Shown: positions 1-10,132, counted from the stretch's first letter. The stretch is DNA of 64,000 bases from JAKOWB01 sp038363005 (GCA_038363005.1 JBBQBI010000013.1:54842-118841), one strand, 5' to 3'. The notes: a model not told the origin generated them from the letters alone. A program made the numbers and translations.

Positions 1-476
1 GTCTTGCCGGCGATGGCGCCGCAGTGCTCCTCGAAGGTCATGACATCGGCCATCAGCTGGCAGGGATGCGTGCGGTCGGTCAGGCCGTTGATCACCGGCA
101 CGGTGGCATAGTCGGCCAGCTCCAGCAGCTTCTCCTCGCGCGTGGTGCGAATCATGATGGCGTCGACGTAGCGCGACAGCACGCGCGCCGTATCGGCCAC
201 GGTCTCGCCGCGGCCGATCTGGGTGCCCGAGGGCTCCAACACTACGGCCTGGCCGCCGAGCTGCTGGATGCCGACCTCGAAGGACACGCGGGTGCGCGTC
301 GAGGGCTTCTCGAAGATCAGCGCGATGGCCTTGCCGGCCAGCGGCTTCTCCACGCCACCGACGACCTCACCACGCTTGAAAGCCTTGCCGCGCTCCAGGA
401 TCTCCCGCAGCGTCTTGGGGTCGAGGCGATCAAGGTCGAGGAAGTGATTCGGGCGGGACTTCTGCTCCCCACCCAT
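1..476 (-). CDS. argF: Ornithine carbamoyltransferase, N-terminal part (cut by window edge)
   Basis: This enzyme joins carbamoyl phosphate and ornithine to make citrulline in cytoplasmic arginine synthesis. The leftward reading from the ATG at 476 gives about 158 residues with the family's carbamoyl-phosphate motif ([13 protein letters not shown], near residues 55-67), then [24 protein letters not shown] and the [15 protein letters not shown] segment carrying the His-Pro-Cys-Gln motif. The gene runs off the left edge, so the ornithine-binding C-terminal half is not seen. Its ATG overlaps the argD stop codon (TGATG), so the two genes are translationally coupled in one operon. Confidence 0.95.
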   Translation of the reverse strand, partial: MGGEQKSRPNHFLDLDRLDPKTLREILERGKAFKRGEVVGGVEKPLAGKAIALIFEKPSTRTRVSFEVGIQQLGGQAVVLEPSGTQIGRGETVADTARVLSRYVDAIMIRTTREEKLLELADYATVPVINGLTDRTHPCQLMADVMTFEEHCGAIAGK

Positions 477-1669
477 CAAGCCGCCCCCTTGAGCTTTTCG
501 GCAGCATAGGCGGTGGCGACCTTGTCGATGATGGCCACCGCCTCGCCGATCTCGGCTTCGCCGATGACCAGCGGCGGCACGATGCGGATGACGTTCTCGC
601 CGGCGGTGACGGTGAGCAGCCCGGCCTGGCGCAGCATGACCTGCAGTTCGCCGGCCGGCGGCTCGCACTTCAGGCCCAGGATCAGGCCCTGGCCACGTGC
701 CTCGGTGAAGATCTTCGGATGGCGGCGCACCAGCTCTTCCAGCTTGCCCTTGAGCAGCCGGCCGTTGCGCTCCACCCCGGCAAGGAAGCCGTCGGCCAGC
801 AGCACGTCGAGCACCGCGTTGCCCACCGCCATGGCCAGCGGGTTGCCGCCATAGGTCGAGCCATGCGTGCCGGCGGTCATGCCGGCGCAGGCCTTGTCGG
901 TGGCCAGGCAGGCGCCCAGCGGGAAGCCGCCGCCGATGCCCTTGGCCGTCGCCAGCACGTCCGGCGTGATGCCGGCCCATTCGTGGGCGAAGAGCTTGCC
1001 GGTGCGGCCCATGCCACACTGCACCTCGTCGAAGAACAGCAGCAGGCCGAACTCGTCGCAGATCTGGCGCAGCGCCTTGAGGTAGTCGAGCGAGCCGGCG
1101 CGGATGCCGCCCTCGCCCTGGATCGGCTCCACCAGGATCGCCGCGGTCTCGTCGTCGATCGCCGCGCGCATCTCGTTCAGGTTGTTGAAAGCAACATGCA
1201 CGAAGCCCGGCACGTCCGGCGCGAAGCCGGCCAGGTACTTCGGATTGCCGGCCGCGGCCAGCGCCGTCAGCGTGCGGCCATGGAAGGCGCCGTTGGCGCC
1301 GATGATCTTCCAGCGGCCGGGATTGCCGGTGTCGTCGTGATACTTGCGAACGACCTTGATGCCGCACTCGATGGCCTCGGCGCCGGAGTTGCCGAAGAAC
1401 ACCTTGTCGGCGAAGGAGGCGGCGCAGAGCCGCGTGGCCAGCGTCTCGCCCTCCGGAATCCGGTAGAGGTTGGAGACGTGCCAGAGCTTGCGGCCCTGCG
1501 CCTCCAGCGCCGCGACCAGGTGCGGATGGCTGTGGCCCAGCGAGTTCACCGCGATGCCGGCCGCGAAATCCAGATAACGTCGCCCGTCCGTGGAGATCAG
1601 ATAAGCCCCCTCGCCACGATCGAAGGCGAGATCCGCGCGGTTGTAGGTCGGCATCAGCGCGCTGGTCAC
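476..1669 (-). CDS. argD: Acetylornithine aminotransferase
   Basis: PLP-dependent class III aminotransferase that converts N-acetylglutamate semialdehyde to N-acetylornithine, often also acting on succinyldiaminopimelate. The 397-residue length is normal for ArgD. Visible family features are FGNSGAEA (around residue 92, PLP phosphate binding), the PLP-contacting Asp in FFDEVQ (about D214) and the Schiff-base lysine in TAKGIGGG (about K243). The gene is the first of an argD-argF operon, an order common in alphaproteobacteria. A good sigma70-like promoter and a small hairpin lie in its leader. Confidence 0.96.
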   Translation of the reverse strand: MTSALMPTYNRADLAFDRGEGAYLISTDGRRYLDFAAGIAVNSLGHSHPHLVAALEAQGRKLWHVSNLYRIPEGETLATRLCAASFADKVFFGNSGAEAIECGIKVVRKYHDDTGNPGRWKIIGANGAFHGRTLTALAAAGNPKYLAGFAPDVPGFVHVAFNNLNEMRAAIDDETAAILVEPIQGEGGIRAGSLDYLKALRQICDEFGLLLFFDEVQCGMGRTGKLFAHEWAGITPDVLATAKGIGGGFPLGACLATDKACAGMTAGTHGSTYGGNPLAMAVGNAVLDVLLADGFLAGVERNGRLLKGKLEELVRRHPKIFTEARGQGLILGLKCEPPAGELQVMLRQAGLLTVTAGENVIRIVPPLVIGEAEIGEAVAIIDKVATAYAAEKLKGAA

Positions 1670-1704
1670 GGAACAGGTCCTTTCAGTCAGACAGTCACGG
1701 TTCC

Positions 1705-1724
1705 GCCGGGAAGGCTTTCCCGGC
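1705..1724 (-). other. Short hairpin in the argDF leader
   Basis: Perfect 8-base arms (GCCGGGAA and TTCCCGGC) with a four-base loop lie between the predicted promoter and the argD start. It has no U-tract, so it is not an obvious terminator; it may be a leader structure or chance in GC-rich DNA. Confidence 0.3.
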
Positions 1725-1734
1725 CGGCCGGGGG

Positions 1735-1763
1735 ATCAAAAGGGGAAAGGCCAGGCAAGTCAA
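1735..1763 (-). promoter_or_regulatory. Predicted promoter of argDF
   Basis: Reading leftward, TTGACT (1763-1758) is followed after 17 bases by TTTGAT (1740-1735). Five of six -35 bases and four of six -10 bases match the sigma70 consensus, in an otherwise GC-rich stretch, about 65 bases before the argD start. This is a sequence match only. Confidence 0.5.
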
Positions 1764-1854
1764 TGTTGCGGCACGCGCGCCTGGGTAACGCCGCCATCGC
1801 ACCTCGCCCCGCCGCGCTGCCCGGTCCAGTGCTTGCAGTCCCGTTCCGGCGCCG

Positions 1855-3597
1855 CTAATCCCCCAGCGCGACCCCCTCGCGGCGGGGGTCGGCGGCGCCC
1901 TGCAGGCCGTCCGGCGTGACCTTGAGGATGGCCAGGCCGCTCGACATCTCGGCCTCGCGGGTCTCGTGGCCCAGCGCGGCCAGCGCGGCCGCCAGGTCGG
2001 CCAGGCCACGGTCCTGCTCCAGCTCGGTCTTGCCGTTGCGGTTCAGTACGTGCGGCAGGCTGGCGGCGGCGGCGGGGTCGAGGTTCCAGTCGATCAGCGC
2101 CACCAGTGCCTGGGCGACGTAGCCGATGATCCGGCTGCCGCCTGGCGAGCCCAGCGCGAAGGCCACCTTGCCATCGCCGCCCAGCACGATCACCGGGTCC
2201 ATCGAGCTGCGCGGCCGCTTGCCGGGCTCCACCCGGTTGGCCACCGGCTGGCCGGCCTCGTCCACCGGCCGGAAGGAGAAGTCGGTCAGCTCGTTGTTCA
2301 GCAGGAAGCCGCCGGCCAGACCGGGCAGCGTCACCAGCCGGCCGGAGCCGAAGGCGCTTTCGATCGAGGCGGTGACCGACACCGCGTCGCCCCACTGGTC
2401 GATCACCACCAGGTGCGAGGTCGAAGGCGGCCCGACGCCATCGTCGAGGCGCCCCTGCTTCTGTGGCAGCCCAGGTTCGGCCAGACCCAGGCTGCGGTCC
2501 GGCTGCACCAGCGCGGCGCGGCGCCGCAGATAGGCGGGGTCGAGCAGTTCCGCCACCGGCTGCGGCACGAAGTCGGGATCGGCCAGGTAGGCATTGCGGT
2601 CGGCGAAGGCCAGGCGGCTGGCCTCGGCCAGCAGGTGCAGGTCGGCCGGCGCCATCGCCGGGCCCGGCAGGGTGAACTGCGCCAGCACGCCCAGGATCTC
2701 CAGCGTGGTCACGCCGCCCGAGGTCGAGGGTCCATGGCCACAGACCTGGAAGGCGCGATAGGGCAGGCAGACCACCTGGCGCTCGCGGGCCTGATAGCCC
2801 GCCAGATCGTCCAGGCTGAGCGTCGGGCTGGCCTCGCCGGCGTTGGCGGCGGCCACGATCGCGGCGGCGATCGGGCCCTGGTAGAAGGCCGCCGGCCCCT
2901 CGGCCGCCAGCAGGCGCAGCACCGCGGCATAGGCCGGGTTGACCAGCCAGTCGCCGGCCGCCGGCGGCCGACCCTGGGCATCGTAGAAGAAGCGTGTCGC
3001 ATCGGGATTGGCCGCCAGCACGGGATCGTCGGTCAGCAGCGCGACCAGCCGTGGCGAAACCTGGAAGCCGTCAGCGGCCAGCACGATGGCCGGTGCGAAG
3101 AGATCCGCCCAGGGCAGGCGCCCGTGGCGCAGGTGCACCAGCCTCAGCAGGGCGACGAAGCCCGGCACGCCGACCGAGCGGCCGCTCTTCACCGCCTCCA
3201 GGAAATCGCGCGGTTGGCCGGCGGTGTCGAGGAACCAGTCGGGCGTCGCCGTGGCCGGCGCGGTCTCCCGCCCGTCGTAGGCCTGCAGCGCGCCCGCCTG
3301 GGCATCGAACTGCAGCCAATAGGCGCCGCCGCCAAGGCCGGAGGACTGCGGCTCCACCAGGCCCAAGACCAGCAGCGCGGCGATGGCGGCGTCGGCCGCT
3401 GAGCCACCGTCGCGCAGGATGCCCTGCGCCGCGGCGCTGGCCAGGGGATTGGCGGTGACTACGAGCTGGTGTTGCGCCGTGGCCAGGCTGGCCTCGCCCA
3501 GCGGTGTGGCGGCCTCGGGCGCCGCCTGGTCGGCGCGCAGCCCCGCCGGCCAGAGCAGCAGGAGGACGAGCGCGGCGGCGATCGGGCGGCAGGGCAT
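1855..3597 (-). CDS. ggt: Gamma-glutamyltransferase, periplasmic
   Basis: Ntn-hydrolase that cleaves or transfers the gamma-glutamyl group of glutathione and related peptides in the periplasm. The chosen ATG at 3597 starts a 580-residue protein with a clean signal peptide (Arg, then a Leu-rich core, cleavage likely after GLRA near residue 22); an upstream start would disrupt it. The self-processing nucleophile is Thr at about residue 393 in STSHLVV, equivalent to the Thr-Thr-His of E. coli Ggt, so the precursor should split into large and small subunits there. Downstream GSPGGSRI matches the oxyanion region. Length is usual. It stands alone between argD and the GNAT-like gene. Confidence 0.94.
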   Translation of the reverse strand: MPCRPIAAALVLLLLWPAGLRADQAAPEAATPLGEASLATAQHQLVVTANPLASAAAQGILRDGGSAADAAIAALLVLGLVEPQSSGLGGGAYWLQFDAQAGALQAYDGRETAPATATPDWFLDTAGQPRDFLEAVKSGRSVGVPGFVALLRLVHLRHGRLPWADLFAPAIVLAADGFQVSPRLVALLTDDPVLAANPDATRFFYDAQGRPPAAGDWLVNPAYAAVLRLLAAEGPAAFYQGPIAAAIVAAANAGEASPTLSLDDLAGYQARERQVVCLPYRAFQVCGHGPSTSGGVTTLEILGVLAQFTLPGPAMAPADLHLLAEASRLAFADRNAYLADPDFVPQPVAELLDPAYLRRRAALVQPDRSLGLAEPGLPQKQGRLDDGVGPPSTSHLVVIDQWGDAVSVTASIESAFGSGRLVTLPGLAGGFLLNNELTDFSFRPVDEAGQPVANRVEPGKRPRSSMDPVIVLGGDGKVAFALGSPGGSRIIGYVAQALVALIDWNLDPAAAASLPHVLNRNGKTELEQDRGLADLAAALAALGHETREAEMSSGLAILKVTPDGLQGAADPRREGVALGD

Positions 3598-3690
3598 GGC
3601 GGGCTCCAGGCGGCAACAGGGCTGACCAGTATTCGCCCTTGTCCCGATGCCGCCAAGCCTTCCAGGCGGCAAGCTGTTGGTCGCCGGCGG

Positions 3691-4188
3691 CTAGTTGGGG
3701 CGCTGCGGTGCCAGGCGCTTGCACAGGCGCGTCGCCTCGACGCGGTGGCCCTGCAGCGCGAAAGCGCGGTGCAGCGGGGTTTCCCCCGGTGCGCCGGGCG
3801 CGGTCAGCAGATGCGTCGTCAGGCTGCTGCAACCGAGGTCCGTTGCCCGGCTTTCCAGGGCCGCCACCAGGCGCTGCGCGATGGCGGCGCCGCCGACCAG
3901 GTCGAAGACCACGACCGGGTCGCTGTCCAGGCAGGGCCCCTCGGTCAGGGATGGGCGCAGCCGGTAGACGGCGATGCCCAGCAGCACGCCACGCCGGTTC
4001 TGCACCGCCAGGACGCCGCCGCCCTCCGCCTTCAGCGCGCGCAGGAAGTGCCGCCAGGCCGCCAGGGTCAGCTGCGGGTTCGCCGCCCGGGCCAAGGGAA
4101 AGGCCTGGTCGAAGCGTCCCGGCGCCAAGTCGCGGACAAGCAGATGCGGCACGTCTGGTACTTCCCCTTGGGGCAAGGTGCTGCGCAA
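3691..4188 (-). CDS. GNAT-like acetyltransferase family protein
   Basis: A 165-residue protein with a pattern like Gcn5-related N-acetyltransferases: an N-terminal substrate part, a central beta strand pair (GGGVLAVQNRRGVLLGIAVY), a helix that could hold the acetyl-CoA pyrophosphate loop (VGGAAIAQRLVAALESRA) and a C-terminal strand with GHRVEATRLCKRL. The acetyl-CoA loop is not a canonical Q/R-x-x-G-x-G/A, so activity is uncertain. It is divergent from the Fnr gene, and the Fnr box lies in the shared 104-base spacer, so it could be under Fnr control too. No substrate can be named. Confidence 0.6.
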   Translation of the reverse strand: MRSTLPQGEVPDVPHLLVRDLAPGRFDQAFPLARAANPQLTLAAWRHFLRALKAEGGGVLAVQNRRGVLLGIAVYRLRPSLTEGPCLDSDPVVVFDLVGGAAIAQRLVAALESRATDLGCSSLTTHLLTAPGAPGETPLHRAFALQGHRVEATRLCKRLAPQRPN

Positions 4189-4233
4189 AGTGGTCGTGGC
4201 CGCCAGCTTGGGCCATAGTAGCCGCTTGCCACC

Positions 4234-4247
4234 TTGATCTGCGTCAA
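4234..4247. promoter_or_regulatory. Fnr/FixK-type binding site
   Basis: TTGAT-CTGC-GTCAA matches the Fnr family consensus TTGAT-N4-ATCAA at nine of ten defined bases. It lies 46 bases from the start of the leftward GNAT-like gene and about 45 bases before the fnr start, so it could serve auto-regulation or the divergent gene. Confidence 0.65.
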
Positions 4248-4292
4248 GCGCGCGCTAGGCTGGCGATGCCAAGGTGGCAGGAAGGGACTCCC

Positions 4293-5048
4293 GTGCCCGA
4301 CAGCAAGAACGTGCGATCCGTGGTGCCGATGAAGCCGGCGGCGCCGCGCCCCGGCGGTCGGCCGGGGTCCTGCGCGGCCTGCGCGGTGCGCGGCCTGACG
4401 GTCTGCGCGCCGCTGAACCCGGCCGGCATGGCCGAGGTCGAGATGCTCTCCACCCAGGTGGCGCTGGCCGCCAGCGAGACGCTGTTCGACGAGGGCGAGG
4501 CGGCGGAACACGTGTTCAACGTGACCGAGGGCACGCTGAAGATCTTCAAGCTGCTGCCCGATGGACGACGCCAGGTCACCGGTTTCCTGTTCGCCGGGGA
4601 TTTCCTTGGCCTCGCCAACCAGCAGACCTATGCCTTCTCCGCCGAGGCGGTGACGCCGGCCCGCCTGTGCCGCTTCCAGCGCCGGCAGATCGACGGCCTG
4701 CTGACCCGCCATCCGGAGATGGAGCGCCGCCTGTTGAGCAAGGCCAGCCACGAGCTGGCCGAAGCGCAGGAACAGATGCTGCTGCTGGGCCGCAAGACGG
4801 CGCGGGAACGCGTCGCGTCGTTCCTGCTGCTGCTGTCGCGCCGGGCCAGCCAGCGCGGCGCCACGGCCGATCCCGTGCCGGTGCCGATGAGCCGCACCGA
4901 CATCGCCGACTACCTGGGCCTGACCACGGAAACCGTAAGCCGCAGCTTCACCCGGCTGAAGGGCGACGGCCTGATCCAGCTGCTGCCCGCCGGCAAGGTC
5001 GCCCTGACCCGCCGCGACGCGCTGGAGACGCTGGCCACCGCCGGCTAG
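4293..5048 (+). CDS. fnr: Crp/Fnr family oxygen-responsive regulator (FnrN/FixK type)
   Basis: A 251-residue transcription regulator. From the GTG at 4293 (preceded by AGGAAGGGA) the N-terminus carries C27-x2-C30-x7-C38, and an internal C126 lies in RLCRF at the place of E. coli Fnr C122. Together these are the four ligands for an oxygen-labile 4Fe-4S cluster. Residues 50-150 form the cyclic-nucleotide-like beta roll, 150-175 the dimer helix, and 199-225 the helix-turn-helix with the E213-x2-S216-R217 recognition set of true Fnr proteins, which fits the TTGAT half-site seen just upstream. It should activate microaerobic or anaerobic genes. An upstream in-frame reading exists, but it opposes the GNAT-like gene and lacks this ribosome site. 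Confidence 0.92.
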   Translation: MPDSKNVRSVVPMKPAAPRPGGRPGSCAACAVRGLTVCAPLNPAGMAEVEMLSTQVALAASETLFDEGEAAEHVFNVTEGTLKIFKLLPDGRRQVTGFLFAGDFLGLANQQTYAFSAEAVTPARLCRFQRRQIDGLLTRHPEMERRLLSKASHELAEAQEQMLLLGRKTARERVASFLLLLSRRASQRGATADPVPVPMSRTDIADYLGLTTETVSRSFTRLKGDGLIQLLPAGKVALTRRDALETLATAG

Positions 5049-5050
5049 CG

Positions 5051-5103
5051 GCGTCTCAGGCCCCGCGTCTCAGGCCCCGCATCTCAGGCCCGCATCTCAG
5101 GCC
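5051..5103. repeat. Tandem repeat of about 14 bases, four copies
   Basis: GCGTCTCAGGCCCC occurs twice exactly (5051-5064 and 5065-5078), followed by two shorter copies GCATCTCAGGCCC (5079-5091) and GCATCTCAGGCC (5092-5103). The array fills the gap between the convergent fnr and gpt genes and its last copy contains the gpt stop codon. Confidence 0.85.
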
Positions 5104-5585
5104 GGCGGCGCCCGGCGGCGCGCCAGCGGTGCGATGGTCTGCGGTGCCAGGTCCCAGGGGAAGTTGATCCAGGTGTCCTGGCTGACCTCGGTGATGAAGC
5201 TGTCGACCAGCGGCCGCCCGGACGGCTTGGCATAGACCGTAGCGAAGTGCGCATTGGGCAACAGCTTGCGCACCGCCTGCGCGGTCTTGCCGGTATCGAC
5301 CAGGTCGTCGATCAGCAGCCAGCCGGTGCCGTCGCCGGCATTGGGCGCCTTGAGGATCACCAGCTCGCCCTGCCGCTGCTCGTCATAGCTGGCGATCGAC
5401 ACCGTCTCGATCACGCGGATCTCCAGCTCGCGCGCCACAATGGCCGCCGGCACCAGGCCGCCGCGGGTGATCGCCACGATGCCCTTGAAGGGGCCCTTGT
5501 CCATCAACCGCCAAGCCAGCGCCTTGGAATGGCGGTGCAGTTCCTCCCAGGAGACCGGAAAGGTCCGGTCGGCCGCGTCTTCCAC
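5097..5585 (-). CDS. gpt: Xanthine-guanine phosphoribosyltransferase
   Basis: Purine salvage enzyme that adds PRPP to guanine or xanthine (and weakly hypoxanthine). The 162-residue length fits Gpt. The PRPP-binding loop is the acidic [13 protein letters not shown] near residues 92-104, and RGGLVPA near residue 42 forms the second phosphate contact. The C-terminal WINFPWDL segment is typical of Gpt rather than of Hpt. It is convergent with fnr and its stop codon lies inside the tandem repeat. The upstream gene on the same strand starts 50 bases beyond its neighbour, so it may be its own unit. Confidence 0.93.
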   Translation of the reverse strand: MEDAADRTFPVSWEELHRHSKALAWRLMDKGPFKGIVAITRGGLVPAAIVARELEIRVIETVSIASYDEQRQGELVILKAPNAGDGTGWLLIDDLVDTGKTAQAVRKLLPNAHFATVYAKPSGRPLVDSFITEVSQDTWINFPWDLAPQTIAPLARRRAPPA

Positions 5586-5637
5586 CCGCTGTCCCCCTCG
5601 CCAAGGGCGCCGCCGCCCAGGGTGGGGGTCGGCGCCG

Positions 5638-6054
5638 TCAGGTGCTGACGTCGGGCAGGGCTTCCAGCCAGACGCCGTTGATCTTCCAGGAGCCGTCCTC
5701 GAGCTGCTGCATGGTGTAGCGCGCGAGGTAGGCCTTGCCGTTGCGGTCGACGAACAGAACCTTCTGGATGATGGTCTCGCCGCTCAGCTCGAGGTCCTGG
5801 AACTCGACCTCGCGCGGACGATAGACCGGATCGTAGCCCTGCTGCACCATCTGCATGAAGGTCTGCGCGTCGCCGAAGTACTGCTGCAGGACTGGCGAGG
5901 CATAGCTGAAGGCGCCGTTGCCGTCGTCCGCCTGGAAGACCTTGAGCTGGTTCTGGATAACGCCGCGAATCGCCTGCTGGTCGGCTGGCGCCACGTCGGC
6001 GCGCGCCGGCGCCAGGGCGAAGAGCAGCAGGGCAAGGGCCGTCACGATGCGCAT
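5638..6054 (-). CDS. Secreted DUF4864-family protein
   Basis: A 138-residue protein starting at the ATG at 6054 with a signal peptide ([19 protein letters not shown], cleavage near residue 19). The mature part has the DUF4864 layout: a helix with [20 protein letters not shown], a GAFSYASP segment, [13 protein letters not shown], and a strand-rich end closing in [11 protein letters not shown]. The fold resembles small NTF2-like proteins. It is probably periplasmic. The biochemical role of the family is unknown to me. The gene lies upstream of gpt on the same strand with 52 bases between them. Confidence 0.75.
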   Translation of the reverse strand: MRIVTALALLLFALAPARADVAPADQQAIRGVIQNQLKVFQADDGNGAFSYASPVLQQYFGDAQTFMQMVQQGYDPVYRPREVEFQDLELSGETIIQKVLFVDRNGKAYLARYTMQQLEDGSWKINGVWLEALPDVST

Positions 6055-6163
6055 GGGTGCCTCCCGTCGGGGTCGTCGCCGGAGCCTCCGCCATGACTCT
6101 AGGGCGGCGGGCAGCCGGCGACCAGGGTTACGCAAGCAGCTACGCGGGCGCGATGGATTTGGA

Positions 6164-6204
6164 GGCGGCGCGGAGCCGCCAGCCGCCTAGGGGTTGAGAA
6201 ACCC
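6164..6204 (-). terminator. Hairpin pair after the lipoprotein gene
   Basis: Two inverted repeats lie directly downstream of the leftward lipoprotein gene: GGGTT-GAGA-AACCC (6191-6204) and GGCGGC-GCGGA-GCCGCC (6164-6180). Neither has a clear U-run, so termination is only a possibility. Confidence 0.3.
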
Positions 6205-6209
6205 GTAGC

Positions 6210-7307
6210 CTACCGGACGTAAAGGTGGACCTCGTCGACCCCGACCTGCCCGCTGGCGGTGGCGGAGATCGACACGCGGTCGGCCGGCAGCCCCATGTTG
6301 GTCAGGCTGCGCAGCACCTGCTCGGCATAGTGGCGCGAGCGCTGGGCGTTGGTCGTGGGGTTGCCGCTGGCCGGGGCCACGGCGACCAGGTCGAAGCCGG
6401 CGTTGGGCCGACGTTCCAGCGCCTGCGACACGGCGGAGTAGAGGATCGCCTCGTAGTCCACGTTCGGCCGGTCGAAGCGGATGATCACCAGCGGCTGGCG
6501 CTGGCCGACCAGGCTGGCGCCACCACCGGCCGGGGCCGGCGCCGGCACGCCCGAGGTCAGGGTCGAGAGGCTCTGCCCCATGTACTCGCCGTTGTCGATG
6601 GCGACCGACAGCGCGGTGAGGTTGGAGCGCTCCTGCGACACGTAGTTGGTGGCGCGCGCGATGTCGTCGGTCAGCTCGCCCTGCAGGCGGTCGATGACCA
6701 CCGCGGTCTTGCTGGTCTCGTCCTGCAGCACCACCAGCTGGGCATGGTCGGCATCGACCGCGCCGCGCACCTGGAAGGTGGCGGTGATGGCTTCCAGCAG
6801 GTAGCCGCCGAGCGCCGCGTTGGCGGCCGAGTTGTTCAGCAGCACGTTCATCTGCGAGATCGACTGGTTCACACGCTCCAGCTCGACCTGCGCCTCGGTC
6901 CACTGCTGCACCAACTCGGGATTGCCCGGCGTGGTGCCGACCTGCAGCCGCGCATTAATGCCGGCGACCAGGCCATGATAGTAGGCGGCCGAGTTGCGCG
7001 CGTTGGCGCGCAGCCCCTGCAACTGCGTGTTTTCCGTGGTGATTTGCTTCTGCAGCTCGAGCAGCTGGTCGCGCAGCTGCTTGACCCGCTCGCCGACCAC
7101 GGTGCCGGTCGACTTGAAGTTGGTCACGCCAGGCGTGGTGAAGTTGGTGGTGCCCAGCGGCACGCCGGCCTGCCCGGAGGACCCCGAGGGTGTCCCGGTC
7201 GCCGCCGGCAATACGGCTTCATCGACGAACTCGCAGCTGGCGAGCAGCAGCACTGCGCCGACGAGCGCGATGGCGCGGCGCAGAATGGTGTTTGGCCTGC
7301 GGTGCAT
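6210..7307 (-). CDS. Coiled-coil lipoprotein with OmpA-like C-terminal region
   Basis: A 365-residue predicted lipoprotein. The signal ends in the lipobox LASC with C25 as the lipidated residue and Glu at +2, which favours the outer membrane. Residues 26-70 are a Gly/Ser/Thr-rich tether. Residues 72-250 are helical and coiled-coil-like, rich in Gln, Glu and Leu (GERVKQLRDQLLELQKQITTE is typical). The end (about 270-365) resembles an OmpA-type domain: RFDRPNVDYEAILY, AVSQALERRPNAGFDLVAV, then a helix with SRHYAEQVLRSL and GLPADRVSI. This suggests a cell-envelope spacer or peptidoglycan-linked function. I do not recognise a named family. Confidence 0.7.
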   Translation of the reverse strand: MHRRPNTILRRAIALVGAVLLLASCEFVDEAVLPAATGTPSGSSGQAGVPLGTTNFTTPGVTNFKSTGTVVGERVKQLRDQLLELQKQITTENTQLQGLRANARNSAAYYHGLVAGINARLQVGTTPGNPELVQQWTEAQVELERVNQSISQMNVLLNNSAANAALGGYLLEAITATFQVRGAVDADHAQLVVLQDETSKTAVVIDRLQGELTDDIARATNYVSQERSNLTALSVAIDNGEYMGQSLSTLTSGVPAPAPAGGGASLVGQRQPLVIIRFDRPNVDYEAILYSAVSQALERRPNAGFDLVAVAPASGNPTTNAQRSRHYAEQVLRSLTNMGLPADRVSISATASGQVGVDEVHLYVR

Positions 7308-7535
7308 GAGCGAGCCCAGTCTCTCTGTCCCCGACCCGATGCCTGGATTGCCCCCCGATGGACACCCGGCCCGGCCGTTCCCCCGAACGTAGCGACTCGC
7401 AGATTACTGGAACCACGGGGGTGCCACAAGCCCCGAAATCCCAAGGATTCCACGGCCCTGCGGGCCGAGTCCAAGCCGCTTCCGCAGGCCGCCCGACCGT
7501 TCCGGGGGTGCGCCGGCAGCGCCGGACGGCGACGC
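7308..7535. other. Spacer between lipoprotein gene and tRNA promoter
   Basis: The 300 bases between the lipoprotein start and tRNA-Arg hold no credible coding sequence. Apart from the tRNA promoter at its right end, I see no repeat or strong hairpin here. Confidence 0.5.
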
Positions 7536-7564
7536 TTGCAAGTGCCGGGGCCTTCCGCTAGTGT
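7536..7564 (+). promoter_or_regulatory. Predicted promoter of tRNA-Arg
   Basis: TTGCAA (7536-7541), 17 bases, then TAGTGT (7559-7564). The start point would lie near 7571, giving a short leader before the tRNA at 7608. Confidence 0.5.
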
Positions 7565-7607
7565 CCCGCGCCTTACCGGCCCCGGCGTACAGCCCGGGCC
7601 GCCCAGC

Positions 7608-8824
<1,217 letters not shown>

Positions 8825-9019
8825 AAGGCGAAGCCAAGGCAATCGGCCGCCACGTTCCGCCAGGCGCCGGGAGTGGGCGAATGCGCCGCCAAGACGCTCG
8901 CCGCCCCGCGCCGACTCACAAGTCTCTTGCCATGGCGCCACGCCTCGGACGCCAGACGAGTGCCCTATAGTCCCGCCGCGCCTGTCCGCGCCCCAGCCCC
9001 CTGACTGACCGAGGTTCCC

Positions 9020-10132
9020 ATGAGCCAGCTCTTCTCGCCCTTCGCGCTGCGCGGCTTGACCCTGGGTAACCGCGTCGTGGTCTCGCCCATGTGCCAGTAC
9101 ATGGCCGAGGAAGGCCGCGCCACCGACTGGCACATGATCCACCTGGGCGGCCTGGCGCTGTCCGGCGCCGGCCTGCTGTTCATCGAGGCCACCGCGGTCG
9201 AGGCGCTGGGCCGCATCACGCCGGGCGACCTGGGGCTGTGGGATGACGCCACCGAGGCGGCGCTGCGCCCGGTGCTGGCGGCGATCCGCCGCTTCTCCAA
9301 GGTGCCGGTGGCGCTGCAGCTGGCGCACGCCGGGCGCAAGGCCTCCAGCCACACGCCCTGGAACGGCGGCCAGGCGCTGGGCCCGGCGGAGGGCGCCTGG
9401 CAGACTGAGGCACCCTCGGCACTGCCGCACAAGGCGGGCGAGCCGGCACCGCTGGCGCTCGACGGCGACGGCCTGGCGCGCATTCGCGCGGCCTTCGCCG
9501 CCACCGCGCGCCGCGCCGCCAGCCTGGGCATCGATGCGCTGGAGGTTCATGCCGCGCACGGCTACCTGCTGCACCAGTTCCTCTCGCCGCTGTCCAACCG
9601 GCGCGACGACGCCTATGGCGGCACGCTGGAGAACCGCTTGCGCTTTCCGCTGGAGGTCTTCGCCGCGGTGCGCGCCGCCTTCCCGGCCGAGCGACCGGTC
9701 GGCGTGCGCGTCTCCGCCAGCGACTGGGTGGAGGGCGGCTGGGACCTGGAGCAGACCCTGGCCTTCGTCCGCGCCCTGCAGGCGCTGGGCGTCGACTGGA
9801 TCGATGCCTCCTCGGGCGGCGTCTCGCCGCAGCAGAAAATCCCGCTCGGGCCGGGCTATCAGGTGCCCTTCGCAGCGGCGATCAAGGCAGCCAGCGGCCT
9901 GCCCAGCATCGCCGTCGGCCTGATCACCGACCCCGCGCAGGCGGAGCAGATCGTCGCCAGCGGCCAAGCCGACCTGGTGGCGCTGGCCCGCGGCCTGCTC
10001 TACGACCCGCGCTGGCCGTGGCACGCAGCGGCCCAGTTGGGCGGCCAGGTGGAGGCGCCGCCGCCCTACTGGCGCGCGCCGCCGCACGAGCAGAAGACGC
10101 TGTTCCGCGACGCCAGCTTCGGCGCGCGCTAG
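9020..10132 (+). CDS. NADH:flavin oxidoreductase, Old Yellow Enzyme (YqjM-like)
   Basis: FMN-dependent ene-reductase of 370 residues. The N-terminal SPMCQY (C25) is the redox-tuning cysteine of the YqjM/thermophilic-like OYE class. HAAHGYLLHQFLSP with NRRDDAYGG (near residues 175-195) gives the substrate and FMN-binding signature, and GLITDP with ARGLLYDPRW (near 300-335) contacts the FMN phosphate. A GAGG ribosome site lies 5 bases before the ATG. Such enzymes reduce electrophilic alkenes; the natural substrate is not evident. Next to two possible detoxification genes, it may belong to an oxidative or electrophile response. Confidence 0.93.
   Translation: MSQLFSPFALRGLTLGNRVVVSPMCQYMAEEGRATDWHMIHLGGLALSGAGLLFIEATAVEALGRITPGDLGLWDDATEAALRPVLAAIRRFSKVPVALQLAHAGRKASSHTPWNGGQALGPAEGAWQTEAPSALPHKAGEPAPLALDGDGLARIRAAFAATARRAASLGIDALEVHAAHGYLLHQFLSPLSNRRDDAYGGTLENRLRFPLEVFAAVRAAFPAERPVGVRVSASDWVEGGWDLEQTLAFVRALQALGVDWIDASSGGVSPQQKIPLGPGYQVPFAAAIKAASGLPSIAVGLITDPAQAEQIVASGQADLVALARGLLYDPRWPWHAAAQLGGQVEAPPPYWRAPPHEQKTLFRDASFGAR

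Noticed and set aside
3504..4292. Longer Fnr reading starting far upstream
   Set aside because: It would run through the divergent GNAT-like gene and the ggt start; the GTG at 4293 has a ribosome site and fits family length.
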